From Pseudomonas alkylphenolica (GTDB lineage Bacteria; Pseudomonadota; Gammaproteobacteria; Pseudomonadales; Pseudomonadaceae): a DNA stretch of 64,000 bases. The stretch covers positions 62,001 to 126,000 of the forward strand of contig NZ_CP009048.1 of the NCBI RefSeq assembly GCF_000746525.1, given 5' to 3'. The notes below the pieces were generated by a model. That model did no database searches. It was not told where the DNA came from and worked only from the letters and a program-made list of their open reading frames with translations. Position numbers and translations under genes: made by a program. Positions 10,777 through 18,758 of this stretch are shown one piece after another (within the stretch, counting starts at the first letter, position 1; each line of letters starts with the position of its first letter).

Positions 10777-11277
10777 ATGGCTAATCACAGCTACATGACC
10801 ATTACCGGGAAAAAACAAGGTTTGATTTCCGCTGGTTGTTCTAGCCAGAACTCTATTGGGAACAAATGTCAAGCTGGCCACGAAGACGAAATCATGGTGC
10901 TGGCCTACTCTCATAATATGGCAGGTGGTAATGACGGCAGTACGTCAGGTGGTAGTGGAAAACATATGCCAGTCGTTATTACAAAAAATATTGATAAATC
11001 TACACCCTTGTTAGCCAGTGCCCTTCATGAAGGCGAAGAGATCGAGTGTAAAATCAATTTCTATCGCACCTCACCTGTTGGTGGTCACGAAAAGTACTTT
11101 ACTGTGTTGTTAACCGGTGGGCGTATTGCCAATGTAAGCGTTCAGGTGCCACATGCCATTCTTATGAGGGACGCGCAGCCACAGGAGCTTCTGGCCATCA
11201 GGTACCGGGATATTAGCTGGGTACACCACCAGGCAAGCACAAGTGCCTATGCTTCTTGGGGGCACGAAGGTGAATGA
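10777..11277 (+). CDS. Hcp family type VI secretion protein
   Basis: Hcp forms hexameric rings that stack as the T6SS tube and also chaperones effectors placed in its lumen. This 166-residue protein has the family's start MANHSYMTITGKKQGLISAG followed by CSSQNSIGNKCQAGHEDEI and the later FTVLLTGGRIANVSVQVPHA region. It is full length for the Hcp1/Hcp2 type. The start has AAAGGAG 8 bases upstream; the frame is open further upstream but that part includes the sulP remnant and is not plausible. No other T6SS gene is in the window, so it is an orphan Hcp island, with its apparatus presumably encoded elsewhere. The next gene overlaps its stop. Confidence 0.9.
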   Translation: MANHSYMTITGKKQGLISAGCSSQNSIGNKCQAGHEDEIMVLAYSHNMAGGNDGSTSGGSGKHMPVVITKNIDKSTPLLASALHEGEEIECKINFYRTSPVGGHEKYFTVLLTGGRIANVSVQVPHAILMRDAQPQELLAIRYRDISWVHHQASTSAYASWGHEGE

Positions 11278-11968
11278 GCAGTCATGTGACATTCATGATG
11301 TGGCCAAAGCAGGCGCTGACCTGGTTGCATTGGGTTGCACCATAAGTGCTACCAGTTTTGATGATGGTATTGTTCAGCTTCAGTTTGGCTCAGTAATATC
11401 TGATTATGTTAACGAAATTATAAGTGATGTTAGTGAAGGTGTAATAAGTGCCTGGGATGGCGTGCAAGAAATCATGGCAGAGTATGCCGAGCTGGCTTCC
11501 AAGGCGGCTTTTTATGCTCAGAATGGCATCGGGGTCGTAGCAGGTGTGATGCAGATTGAAGTCGGAGTTGCGATTACAGGGTCATCAGCCGGTTTTGCAG
11601 CACCAGTAGGTGGAGCTTTTATCGCTCACGGCGTTAATAATATTTATGAAGGGGGGATGAATATTTACCAAGGTCCGAATGTTGAAGCGGCAAGGGGGCC
11701 AGTTAGACGTGTTTATCAAGACTTATTTAAAGATGAATACACAGGGGATATGGTGTATGGAGTATTCGACCTGGGTTTGTCAGCTCTAGGTATGATGCAG
11801 CCTTTACGAAAGACGGGTTCAGTGCAGCTTTTCAGGCGGGACCCAATTAATTACGAACCAGCGTATCAGCAGTCCGGAAGATTGGCTTTGTTTTTTGAAG
11901 CATTAGTTGATTCGATTACAATTAAATCCATGGTGTCAGAAGAACGAGCTGAAACCATAAATAATTGA
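11270..11968 (+). CDS. DUF4225-like protein, candidate T6SS effector
   Basis: 232 residues from a GTG start (VNEQSCDIHDVAKAGADLV) that overlaps the hcp stop by 8 bases, implying coupled translation. An ATG at 11249 is an alternative start. The N-terminal part is acidic and helical. Residues about 95-135 are Gly/Ala/Val-rich and hydrophobic (GIGVVAGVMQIEVGVAIT, then GFAAPVGGAFIAHG), enough for a membrane hairpin. The signature HGVNNIYEGGMNIYQG, then GPVRRVYQ and a YGVFDLGLSALG segment, resembles DUF4225 proteins as I remember them. No catalytic motif is seen. Location behind hcp and before a family of small membrane proteins suggests a membrane-acting antibacterial toxin, which is inference. 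GC is clearly lower than the flanks. Confidence 0.7.
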   Translation: MNEQSCDIHDVAKAGADLVALGCTISATSFDDGIVQLQFGSVISDYVNEIISDVSEGVISAWDGVQEIMAEYAELASKAAFYAQNGIGVVAGVMQIEVGVAITGSSAGFAAPVGGAFIAHGVNNIYEGGMNIYQGPNVEAARGPVRRVYQDLFKDEYTGDMVYGVFDLGLSALGMMQPLRKTGSVQLFRRDPINYEPAYQQSGRLALFFEALVDSITIKSMVSEERAETINN

Positions 11969-11984
11969 TGTTTTAGTGAGATTG

Positions 11985-12194
11985 TTATAATCGCCATGTA
12001 TTGCGTAACCTGGGGATGTAAAATTTTAAGCCGGCAACGGAAATGGTAACAAACAAAGTAACGCTTGTAACCCAGTATGGAGTTCCTTCTAGAGGGTATA
12101 GTTTTGTTATGCCAAACATGATAATGGCTGTGTAGAGCATGGCGCTGGCAATAATTGTTATGCCCAGGCTTACTAAATATCTAATTGTATACAT
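11985..12194 (-). CDS. Small two-TM protein, candidate immunity paralogue A
   Basis: 69 residues from MYTIRYLVSLG, with two membrane segments (about 6-26 and 38-58) and the family's closing motif FYIPRLRN. It ends in TWRL, two residues longer than its relatives. The start was set at the Met that all five paralogues share, with AAAGGA about 10 bases upstream; an alternative ATG is 30 bases earlier. It is convergent with the effector gene, whose stop is 16 bases away, so it must be transcribed independently. Confidence 0.75.
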   Translation of the reverse strand: MYTIRYLVSLGITIIASAMLYTAIIMFGITKLYPLEGTPYWVTSVTLFVTISVAGLKFYIPRLRNTWRL

Positions 12195-12523
12195 TTCTAC
12201 AGAGTCCTTTGGATGTGAATGCATAAAAATATTAGATCTAGCTAGGAGTAAATGCAACAAAAGGGTATCAGTAATCTGCTTTGGCCTCAATCGAAAAGCA
12301 CAAGCTGCGATGCTAGGTGTGACCGTGACGGAATCAGTCTCGCTTTTCAGGTGGAACTTATCTAATTTTGAGTCTGTATATCAGTAAGTCGGTAAATTTG
12401 CTTAGTTTTTCAGGGGGTAGCTGAGTAGATTAAAATTGTCTCTATGGTATCAGAGGGAATTTATGAGATTAAAATCAATTGATGCTATAGCTTGATGGGT
12501 TTTGCTTGAGAGGTTCTTTGGCA

Positions 12524-12727
12524 ATGTATACGGTTAGATATTTGGTTGGCTTGGGGTTGGCTATTGCCGGTTGCTCTATATTCTACACGGCTCTTATTAT
12601 GCGGTTCATAATAGAAGTGTTTCCACTAGAAGAGGCGTTATACTGGATCGTATACGGCATTTTATACGTTGTAATTACCGGTTTCGGTTTAATGTTTTAC
12701 ATCCCCAGGCTACGCGATATATGGTAA
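12524..12727 (+). CDS. Small two-TM protein, candidate immunity paralogue B (inverted)
   Basis: 67 residues, MYTVRYLVGLG to FYIPRLRDIW, with the same two membrane segments and conserved ends as the other four paralogues. It is the only copy on the plus strand and among the most divergent (FIIEVFPLEEALYWIVYG in the centre). A GAGAGG site lies upstream. Its orientation means that an inverted duplication or rearrangement occurred within the array. Confidence 0.75.
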   Translation: MYTVRYLVGLGLAIAGCSIFYTALIMRFIIEVFPLEEALYWIVYGILYVVITGFGLMFYIPRLRDIW

Positions 12728-12943
12728 TGAACTGTTTTCGCCTCAATCATAACCACAAGCAGACAGGGTGCAATGCCCTGCGCATCGTCGTGGAAGAGCA
12801 GCTTGATGTCCCGATCCTTGGACCGGCAGAGTTAAGCAGTGAATGTGCAGAGACTCAAGGGCAATCATGTCCTTGTGTACTTCGGCTTCAGCACTATGAA
12901 GCAAGCCCTTGCTAGCTATTAGAAGTTTAGAAAAAATCGCTTG
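12728..12943. other. Spacer between paralogues B and C, no gene recognised
   Basis: About 215 bases with a patch of higher GC (about 12770-12910) than the rest of the island. The first bases (GCCTCAATC ... ACAAGC) resemble those upstream of paralogue A (near 12283-12310). An open frame crosses it but shows no family features. It may be a relic of an earlier island gene. Confidence 0.4.
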
Positions 12944-12955
12944 GAGTGACGATGG

Positions 12956-13159
12956 CTACCATTTATTACGCAGTCTGGGGATGTAAAACTTTAAGCCGGC
13001 AACGGAAATGGCAACGAACAAAATACCGCTTATAACCCAGTATGGCGATTCTTCTAGTGAGAAGAGCTCTGTTATGCACCACATAATAAGCAATGTGTAG
13101 AACATAGAGCAGGTGATAATGGTCAATCCCATGCTTATTAAATATCTAACTGTATACAT
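12956..13159 (-). CDS. Small two-TM protein, candidate immunity paralogue C
   Basis: 67 residues, MYTVRYLISMG to FYIPRLRNKW, two membrane segments separated by a short loop with the conserved LE..PYW. It is closest in sequence to paralogue E. The upstream region has a TATACT hexamer within GTATACTATCTCGCC, a plausible -10 also present before paralogue D. Confidence 0.78.
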   Translation of the reverse strand: MYTVRYLISMGLTIITCSMFYTLLIMWCITELFSLEESPYWVISGILFVAISVAGLKFYIPRLRNKW

Positions 13160-13249
13160 TTCTACAGGGCTCTTAGGGTGTGAACTCAAAAAGTATACTA
13201 TCTCGCCAGTTGTGCGAAGGAGCGTTCAAGCTGTTTGGCATGACGATGG

Positions 13250-13459
13250 TTACCATGTGTCGCGTAGTCTTGGGATGTAAAATTTTAAGCCGGCAGCGGT
13301 GATGATAACAAACAAAATTCCGCTTATAGTCCAGTAGAGCTGGTCTTCTAGTTCTAGTGAGAATAATTTCCTTATGCCCCACATGATGATCATTGTGTAG
13401 CCCGCAGAGCAGCCGATAATAATTAGCCCCAAGCTTATCAAGTATCTAATTGTATACAT
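13250..13459 (-). CDS. Small two-TM protein, candidate immunity paralogue D
   Basis: 69 residues, MYTIRYLISLG to FYIPRLRDTW. It has a two-residue insertion in the loop (FSLELEDQLYW) relative to C and E. Its unit and promoter-like TATACT (near 13495) repeat those of C. Residues identical in all five copies are the RYL near the N-terminus, YT..IM in the first membrane segment, YW after the loop and FYIPRLR at the end. Confidence 0.78.
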   Translation of the reverse strand: MYTIRYLISLGLIIIGCSAGYTMIIMWGIRKLFSLELEDQLYWTISGILFVIITAAGLKFYIPRLRDTW

Positions 13460-13550
13460 TTCTACAAATGTCCTTAGGGTGTAAACTCATAAAGTATACT
13501 AGCTCGCCAGTTATGCGAAGAAGCGTCCAAGCTGTTTGGCATGACCATGG

Positions 13551-13754
13551 TTACCAGATGTTGCGTAGTCTGGGGATGTAAAATTTTAATCCGACAATGC
13601 TGAGGGTGACAAACAAAATTCCGCTCATAACCCAATAGGTTGTTTCTTCAAGTGGGAATAACGCTGTTATGCCAAGCATAATAAGCATTGTGTAGAACAT
13701 GGCGCCGGCAATAATAGTCAACCCCATGCTTATTAAATATCTAACTGTATACAT
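13551..13754 (-). CDS. Small two-TM protein, candidate immunity paralogue E
   Basis: 67 residues, MYTVRYLISMG to FYIPRLRNIW, the outermost copy next to the sulP gene. The upstream hexamer is CATACT instead of TATACT. The upstream unit breaks off about 70 bases before its start, where a half-REP marks the end of the island. The frame is open further upstream, but homology with the other copies fixes the start. Confidence 0.78.
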   Translation of the reverse strand: MYTVRYLISMGLTIIAGAMFYTMLIMLGITALFPLEETTYWVMSGILFVTLSIVGLKFYIPRLRNIW

Positions 13755-13827
13755 TGCTACAGAGTCCTTAGAGTGTAAGCTCATAAAACATACTACACAG
13801 CGTGTATTCCCTGTCGCTAGACACAAA

Positions 13828-13844
13828 CGGGCTTGCCCCGCAAT
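13828..13844. repeat. Half-REP at the right edge of the island
   Basis: CGGGCTTGCCCCGCAAT matches one arm of the REP core with one change, and no inverted partner is nearby. It stands 5 bases from the sulP stop, where the low-GC sequence ends. Confidence 0.75.
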
Positions 13845-13848
13845 AGTG

Positions 13849-15426
13849 TCACTCTTCGAAGCGGATCGGGCAGTGTGTTACCCCTTCCAACTTATGTAAT
13901 TCCTCAATTACCTGCGGACGCGCCCGATGTAGCGTCAGGCTGCCGCCTGCCCGACGCAATCGGCGGGCTTCGCGGTGGAGCATGTCGACGCCGGAAAAGT
14001 CGATGAAGTTGATCTGCCGGGCATCGATCACCACATCCGGTCCCTGGCAGCGTTGCAAACGCACCTGCAGGTAGTGGCTGGCACCGAAGAAAATCGAACC
14101 GCCCACACGCAGCACATCCGTGTCGCCTTCACGCGAGTGCTGAACCCGCGGTCGTGAGGTGCGTTTGAGGTAGAAGAATAGCGAGGCCAGCACCCCGGCG
14201 TAGATGGCGGTCTGTAGCTCCAGCAGCAAGGTTGCCGCAGCAGTCAGGGCCATGACCAGAAACTCCGAACGGCTGACTCGGAACAGCGCGCGCATCGCCC
14301 GATGATCGATCAGGCCCCAGCAGATCAACAGGATGCTGGCGGCCATCGCCGGGATCGGGATATGTGCAATCAAGCTGGCGCCGGCTACGGCGAACAGCGC
14401 GACCCAGAGCGCCGAGAACACCCCGGCCAAGGGTGAGCGGGCACCGGCGTCATAGCTCAACCCGGAGCGGGTGAAGGAACCTGACGACAGGTAACCGGAG
14501 AACAGGCTGCCGACCATGTTCGACAGGCCTTGAGCGCGGATTTCCTGATTGGCGTCGATCAACTGCTCTGAACGCGACGATAGCGACCGGGCTATCGACA
14601 GGCTGGTAACCAGCCCCAGCATGCCCACCGCCACGGCGCTGGGCAGCAAGCGCAGGATCAGTTCGAAGTCGAGCAGCGGCAATGGGCTCAGGGGCGGCAA
14701 CTGGCCGGCGAAGCCGGGTACCAATTGCACATGGGCGAATACTCCAGGCAGCAACCAGACCAGCAGACTGGCAATCGTCAGGGTTATCAACAGGCCGGGC
14801 CAGCGCGGGCGCAGCAGCTTCAGCGCAACACCCAGCAGCAGCGTACCCAGGCCTAGCACCAGCGAAGGCCAGTCTACTTCTCCTGCGTGTTCCAGCAGGC
14901 TTTCCAGGGTCTTCAACGCGGTGGCCTGGTTGGGCAGATCCAGCCCCAACAGGCTCGGCAGTTGTCCCAGGGCGATGACCACTGCGGCGCCGAGGGTAAA
15001 GCCCAGTACCACCGAATGAGAGACAAAATTGACCAGTGCGCCGAAACGCAGCATTCCCAGCAACCACTGAAACACTCCGGCGAGGAACGTAAGCAACAGG
15101 ATCAGGGTGATGTAGTCGTCACTGCCGCTGACAGCCAGGGGGCTGACGCTGGCATAGAGCACAATGGAAATCGCCGCCGTCGGCCCGCAGATCAGGTGCC
15201 AGGACGAACCCCAGAGGCAGGCAATCAGCACCGGGACAATCGCTGCATACAAGCCATATTCGGCGGGCAGGCCGGCGATTAATGCGTAGGCGATTGATTG
15301 CGGCAATGCAAGGATCGCCCCACTCAGCCCAACCAGCAGATCGCGCCGCACACTGGTGCGGGTTTGCCGGGGCAGCCAGCTGAGAAACGGCAGCAGACGT
15401 TGGCGATCTGGCCAGGCCATGGACAT
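13849..15426 (-). CDS. SulP family anion permease with C-terminal STAS domain
   Basis: Inner-membrane SLC26/SulP transporter of 525 residues, probably moving sulfate, bicarbonate or another small anion. A run of 10-12 hydrophobic segments occupies about residues 25-400, including the family pattern LPQSIAYALIAGLPAEYGLY. A STAS domain follows (about 410-525; VDIDARQINFIDFSGVDML-like core). The 13 residues EARRLRRAGGSLT in the STAS domain recur as a coding scrap at 10606-10647 on the other side of the island. The substrate cannot be read from sequence. In P. putida the homologue directly follows aroE. Confidence 0.9.
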   Translation of the reverse strand: MSMAWPDRQRLLPFLSWLPRQTRTSVRRDLLVGLSGAILALPQSIAYALIAGLPAEYGLYAAIVPVLIACLWGSSWHLICGPTAAISIVLYASVSPLAVSGSDDYITLILLLTFLAGVFQWLLGMLRFGALVNFVSHSVVLGFTLGAAVVIALGQLPSLLGLDLPNQATALKTLESLLEHAGEVDWPSLVLGLGTLLLGVALKLLRPRWPGLLITLTIASLLVWLLPGVFAHVQLVPGFAGQLPPLSPLPLLDFELILRLLPSAVAVGMLGLVTSLSIARSLSSRSEQLIDANQEIRAQGLSNMVGSLFSGYLSSGSFTRSGLSYDAGARSPLAGVFSALWVALFAVAGASLIAHIPIPAMAASILLICWGLIDHRAMRALFRVSRSEFLVMALTAAATLLLELQTAIYAGVLASLFFYLKRTSRPRVQHSREGDTDVLRVGGSIFFGASHYLQVRLQRCQGPDVVIDARQINFIDFSGVDMLHREARRLRRAGGSLTLHRARPQVIEELHKLEGVTHCPIRFEE

Positions 15427-15499
15427 GCTCTATCACGAATGGAAGCTGTTCAGGGTGCGATGTCCGGCGTCTGGGTGCAAGCCGTAAAGAGCAGGTGCG

Positions 15500-16117
15500 T
15501 TAGAAGACGAAGTTCACATGCTCGCCGTAGTGCAGTTTCAACTCCAGGGCATCGACCATGGCGGCAGCTACCCTGGCCAAGCGTTGCAACGGTTCGCGAA
15601 GGCCCGGCTCCAGGGTGCCGTGGGTCTGGTGGAAATGCTCGATGCCCAGCCCGGCGATTTGCTGCGGGGTGTTGATCAAGGTCCAGTGCAGCGGGCTGCG
15701 TTGCAACAGGTCGACGATTTGATCGGCACAGGCCCGTTGTTGCTCGCTGTGACCTTCGCTATGGTCGAGCACGCTGAAATCGCCGACCAGCAACAGGCGG
15801 CGTATAGTTGTGCGAGACATGCCGGCAACCAGTGCCTGGCTCATGTGCAGCTGTGCGACGAAATCGTCGGGAGCCAGCGCCGCCAGCAGGCAGACCACCG
15901 CCGAGCCACCGGCTACGCTTTGCTCCGCTTGATCAACGCTGTTCAGCCCGCCTATCTTGAAGTGCAGCCCCGGGCGTGGCGCCAGGGTGTTCAAGTCGTC
16001 GACCACGGCGATCACTTCATGCTGGCGCTTGAGCAATTCGGCCATCAGGGCGCTGCCCAGGCTGCTCAAACCACCGGCCAGGATCAGTTTGAACACTGGG
16101 GTTTCGGCATTTTTCAC
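15500..16117 (-). CDS. NAD(P)-binding Rossmann-fold protein (NmrA/SDR-like)
   Basis: 205 residues with an N-terminal nucleotide-binding glycine motif, LILAGGLSSLGSALMAELL (about 11-29), and a second-strand VAVVDD-type acidic end. A later LLLVGDFSVLDHSEGHSEQQ segment resembles the atypical SDR (NmrA-like) layout, where a classical YxxxK is not obvious. Such proteins can be redox sensors or epimerase relatives; the substrate is unknown. No signal peptide. It stands alone, about 70 bases from sulP. Confidence 0.65.
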   Translation of the reverse strand: MKNAETPVFKLILAGGLSSLGSALMAELLKRQHEVIAVVDDLNTLAPRPGLHFKIGGLNSVDQAEQSVAGGSAVVCLLAALAPDDFVAQLHMSQALVAGMSRTTIRRLLLVGDFSVLDHSEGHSEQQRACADQIVDLLQRSPLHWTLINTPQQIAGLGIEHFHQTHGTLEPGLREPLQRLARVAAAMVDALELKLHYGEHVNFVF

Positions 16118-16193
16118 CAGGTCACTCCCTTCTCAGACGGGTGATCATTTGACCCCGGGATGCCTTGGGGGTTCTTGTGATTCAGGAGTTTTC

Positions 16194-16523
16194 GTGCAGA
16201 GGATCAAGGGGTATCACGCCCATGTCTATTATGACGCCAGCACCATGGAACAAGCACGGCAGCTATGTGAAGAGGCTGCCAAGCTGTTTGGGGTGAGCAT
16301 GGGGCGAATGCATCAGAAACCGGTCGGGCCGCATCCGGACTGGAGCTGCCAGTTGGCGTTCGGGCCGGAAGTGGTCGGGGTGGTGTTGCCCTGGCTGGCG
16401 CTGTATCGCCATGGGCTGGTGGTGTTCCTGCATCCGCTGACCGGAGATGATCTGGCGGATCATCGCGATCATGGAATCTGGATGGGAGCGGTGCGGCCGC
16501 TTGATCTGTCGATCTTTGAATAG
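16194..16523 (+). CDS. DOPA 4,5-dioxygenase family protein
   Basis: 109-residue member of the DOPA 4,5-dioxygenase-like family (aromatic ring-cleaving dioxygenases first known from betalain-producing organisms; bacterial function unclear). Conserved histidines are in KGYHAHVYYD near the start, GPHPDWSC in the centre, and GLVVFLHPLTGDDLADHRDH near the C-terminus, which ends WMGAVRPLDLSIFE. A GTG start was chosen because CAGGAG lies 5-6 bases upstream and the frame before it lacks similarity. Confidence 0.82.
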   Translation: MQRIKGYHAHVYYDASTMEQARQLCEEAAKLFGVSMGRMHQKPVGPHPDWSCQLAFGPEVVGVVLPWLALYRHGLVVFLHPLTGDDLADHRDHGIWMGAVRPLDLSIFE

Positions 16524-16541
16524 CTGGTGGGAGCAACTGTT

Positions 16542-16613
16542 GGTGGGAGCGGGCTTGCCCCGCGATGTGGTCTGACTGACAAACCGCAATCGCGGGGCAA
16601 GCCCGCTCCCACC
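16542..16613. repeat. REP palindrome, inverted pair
   Basis: Two REP copies in opposite orientation with a spacer of about 30 bases, between the convergent dioxygenase-family gene and trpA. A degenerate fragment (GGTGGGAGCAAC) precedes it at about 16527. Confidence 0.9.
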
Positions 16614-16622
16614 GCTCCAGAA

Positions 16623-17435
16623 TCAAGCCTTGCGCGCGCCCCGCACACCCTGGGCCAACGCCGAACACAGCTCCAGCACATCACCCACGGCCTGATCAGC
16701 CGACTTGGCTTGGGCAATCTTGTCGACCAGCGCCGAACCGACCACCACACCATCGGCCAGTTTGGCGATGGCTGCCGCCTGTTCTGGGGTACGGATACCG
16801 AAACCGACGCTGATCGGCAGGTCGGTATGCCGGCGCAGACGTTCGATGGCGCTGCTGACCTGTTCGGTAGTGGCCGAACCCGCACCGGTGACACCCGCTA
16901 CCGAGACGTAGTAGACGAAGCCGGAGCTGCGTTCCAGCACGCGCGGCAGGCGCACGTCGTCGGTGGTCGGGGTGGTCAGGCGGATGAAGTCGATACCGGA
17001 TGCCTGGGCCGGGGTAGCCAGCTCAGCGTCATGCTCAGGCGGCAGGTCGACGATGATCAGACCGTCGACCCCCACTTCCTTGGCCTGGGCGACGAAGGCT
17101 TCGGCGCCAAAGCGGTGGATGGGGTTGTAGTAGCCCATCAGCACGATCGGCGTGGTCTGGTTGTCGACGCGGAACTCGCGAACCATCTGCAAGGTTTTCG
17201 CCAGGGTCTGGCCAGCCTCCAGGGCACGCAAGGTCGCCAACTGGATGGACACACCGTCGGCCATCGGATCGGTGAACGGCATGCCCAGCTCGATGACGTC
17301 GGAGCCAGCAGCCGGCAGGCCTTTGAGGATCGCCAGCGAGGCATCGTAGCCAGGGTCGCCGGCGGTGATGAAGGTGACCAGTGCGGAACGGCCTTCGGCC
17401 TTCAGTTCGGCGAAGCGTTGTTCGATCCGGCTCAT
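16623..17435 (-). CDS. trpA: Tryptophan synthase alpha chain
   Basis: Cleaves indole-3-glycerol phosphate to indole and glyceraldehyde-3-phosphate in the alpha2-beta2 complex. It is 270 residues, a TIM barrel. Catalytic Glu49 and Asp60 are in [15 protein letters not shown], and the phosphate loop [11 protein letters not shown] is near residue 212. The start [11 protein letters not shown] overlaps the trpB stop by 4 bases (ATGA), giving coupled translation; an upstream extension inside trpB is not real. Confidence 0.97.
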   Translation of the reverse strand: MSRIEQRFAELKAEGRSALVTFITAGDPGYDASLAILKGLPAAGSDVIELGMPFTDPMADGVSIQLATLRALEAGQTLAKTLQMVREFRVDNQTTPIVLMGYYNPIHRFGAEAFVAQAKEVGVDGLIIVDLPPEHDAELATPAQASGIDFIRLTTPTTDDVRLPRVLERSSGFVYYVSVAGVTGAGSATTEQVSSAIERLRRHTDLPISVGFGIRTPEQAAAIAKLADGVVVGSALVDKIAQAKSADQAVGDVLELCSALAQGVRGARKA

Positions 17436-18649
17436 GCCTGTTTCTCCTGGGCAGCCATATGGCTCATCACGGTTTGCATGTCTTTGTCGCCACGCCCGGA
17501 CAGGCACACCACCATCAGGTGATCCTTGGGCAGGGTCGGGGCGCGTTTGATCGCTTCGGCCAGGGCGTGGGAGGTTTCCAGGGCCGGAATGATGCCTTCC
17601 AGGCGGCAGGTGGTGTGGAACGCGGCCAAGGCTTCTTCGTCGTTGATGCTGACGTACTCGACGCGTTTCACTTCATGCAGGTAGGCGTGTTCAGGGCCGA
17701 TGCCCGGGTAGTCCAGGCCGGCGGAAATCGAGTGGGCGTCGGTGATCTGGCCGTCGGCATCCTGCAGCAGGTAGGTGCGGTTGCCATGCAGAACGCCCGG
17801 AACACCACCGGTGAGGCTGGCGGCGTGCTTGTCGGTGTCGACGCCGTGGCCACCGGCTTCGACGCCGATGATCTGCACACTGGTGTCGTCGAGGAAGTCA
17901 TGGAACAGGCCCATGGCATTGGAACCGCCGCCAACGCAGGCGATCAGGCTGTCGGGCAGGCGGCCTTCTTTCTCTTGCAGCTGGGCGCGGGTTTCCTTGC
18001 CGATGATCGACTGGAAGTCGCGAACCATCGCCGGATACGGGTGTGGTCCGGCAACGGTGCCGATCAGGTAGAAGGTGTCTTCGACGTTGGTGACCCAGTC
18101 GCGCAGGGCCTCGTTCATGGCGTCCTTGAGCGTGCCGGTACCGGAGGTCACCGGGACGATCTCGGCGCCGAGCAGCTTCATGCGAAATACGTTGGCCTGT
18201 TGGCGCTCGATGTCGGTAGCACCCATGTAGATCACGCAAGGCAGGCCGAAGCGTGCGGCCACGGTGGCGGTGGCCACGCCGTGCATGCCGGCGCCGGTTT
18301 CGGCGATCAGGCGCTTTTTGCCCATGCGCTTGGCCAGCAGTACCTGGCCGATGCAGTTGTTCACTTTGTGCGCGCCGGTGTGGTTGAGCTCTTCACGTTT
18401 GAAGAAGATTTTTGCACCGCCACAGTGTTCGGTCAGGCGTTCGGCGAAGTACAGCGGGTTGGGACGGCCGATGTAGTCGCGCTGGAAGTAGGCCAGCTGC
18501 TCAAGGAACTCAGGATCGGCTTTGGCGGCTTCGTACTCGCGGGCAAGGTCGAGCACCAGCGGCATCAGGGTTTCAGCCACGTAGCGGCCGCCGAATGCGC
18601 CAAACAGGCCATTGGCATCGGGGCCGGCGCGGAAGTTGGTCTGGGTCAT
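17432..18649 (-). CDS. trpB: Tryptophan synthase beta chain
   Basis: PLP enzyme that condenses indole with serine to tryptophan. It is 405 residues. The PLP lysine is K95 in [11 protein letters not shown], the phosphate-binding GGGSNAMG is near residue 238, and the monovalent-cation region is intact. The start [11 protein letters not shown] has a TGGAG site. It is divergent from trpI, which in pseudomonads activates trpBA in response to indoleglycerol phosphate. Confidence 0.97.
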   Translation of the reverse strand: MTQTNFRAGPDANGLFGAFGGRYVAETLMPLVLDLAREYEAAKADPEFLEQLAYFQRDYIGRPNPLYFAERLTEHCGGAKIFFKREELNHTGAHKVNNCIGQVLLAKRMGKKRLIAETGAGMHGVATATVAARFGLPCVIYMGATDIERQQANVFRMKLLGAEIVPVTSGTGTLKDAMNEALRDWVTNVEDTFYLIGTVAGPHPYPAMVRDFQSIIGKETRAQLQEKEGRLPDSLIACVGGGSNAMGLFHDFLDDTSVQIIGVEAGGHGVDTDKHAASLTGGVPGVLHGNRTYLLQDADGQITDAHSISAGLDYPGIGPEHAYLHEVKRVEYVSINDEEALAAFHTTCRLEGIIPALETSHALAEAIKRAPTLPKDHLMVVCLSGRGDKDMQTVMSHMAAQEKQA

Positions 18650-18758
18650 GGGTCGCTCCAGGGCGTAGTGAAGACTGGGAATGGCTTTACTGTAACCACG
18701 ACAGGCGCGGCTGAAAACCGATAAGATTGCTTGAACATGTCAGGAAAACTCACACGTT
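18650..18758. promoter_or_regulatory. trpB/trpI divergent promoter region
   Basis: 109 bases between the divergent trpB and trpI starts. In P. aeruginosa and P. putida this gap holds two TrpI sites and overlapping divergent promoters. The same layout is present here, but I could not place the individual operators with confidence. Confidence 0.6.

Larger units (their letters stand above)
12944..13800 (-). repeat. Three tandem units carrying paralogues C, D and E
   Basis: Units of about 295-300 bases start near 12946, 13240 and 13540. Each contains the small membrane-protein gene plus its upstream region. Shared non-coding blocks include CGCCAGTTRTGCGAAGRAGC and CAAGCTGTTTGGCATGAC, and shared 3' ends read GGGATGTAAAA(C/T)TTTAA. 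Conservation outside the coding part shows that whole units were duplicated. Confidence 0.85.

Noticed and set aside
12571..12915. Open frame overlapping paralogue B
   Set aside because: Out of frame with the conserved paralogue; beyond it the sequence shows no protein features.
12944..13800. CRISPR array
   Set aside because: Repeats are about 295-300 bases and contain coding sequence; there are no short repeats with unique spacers.
15500..15530. Extending the sulP-side Rossmann gene into an operon with sulP
   Set aside because: The genes are on the same strand but separated by about 70 bases with no coupling signals and unrelated functions; no evidence either way.
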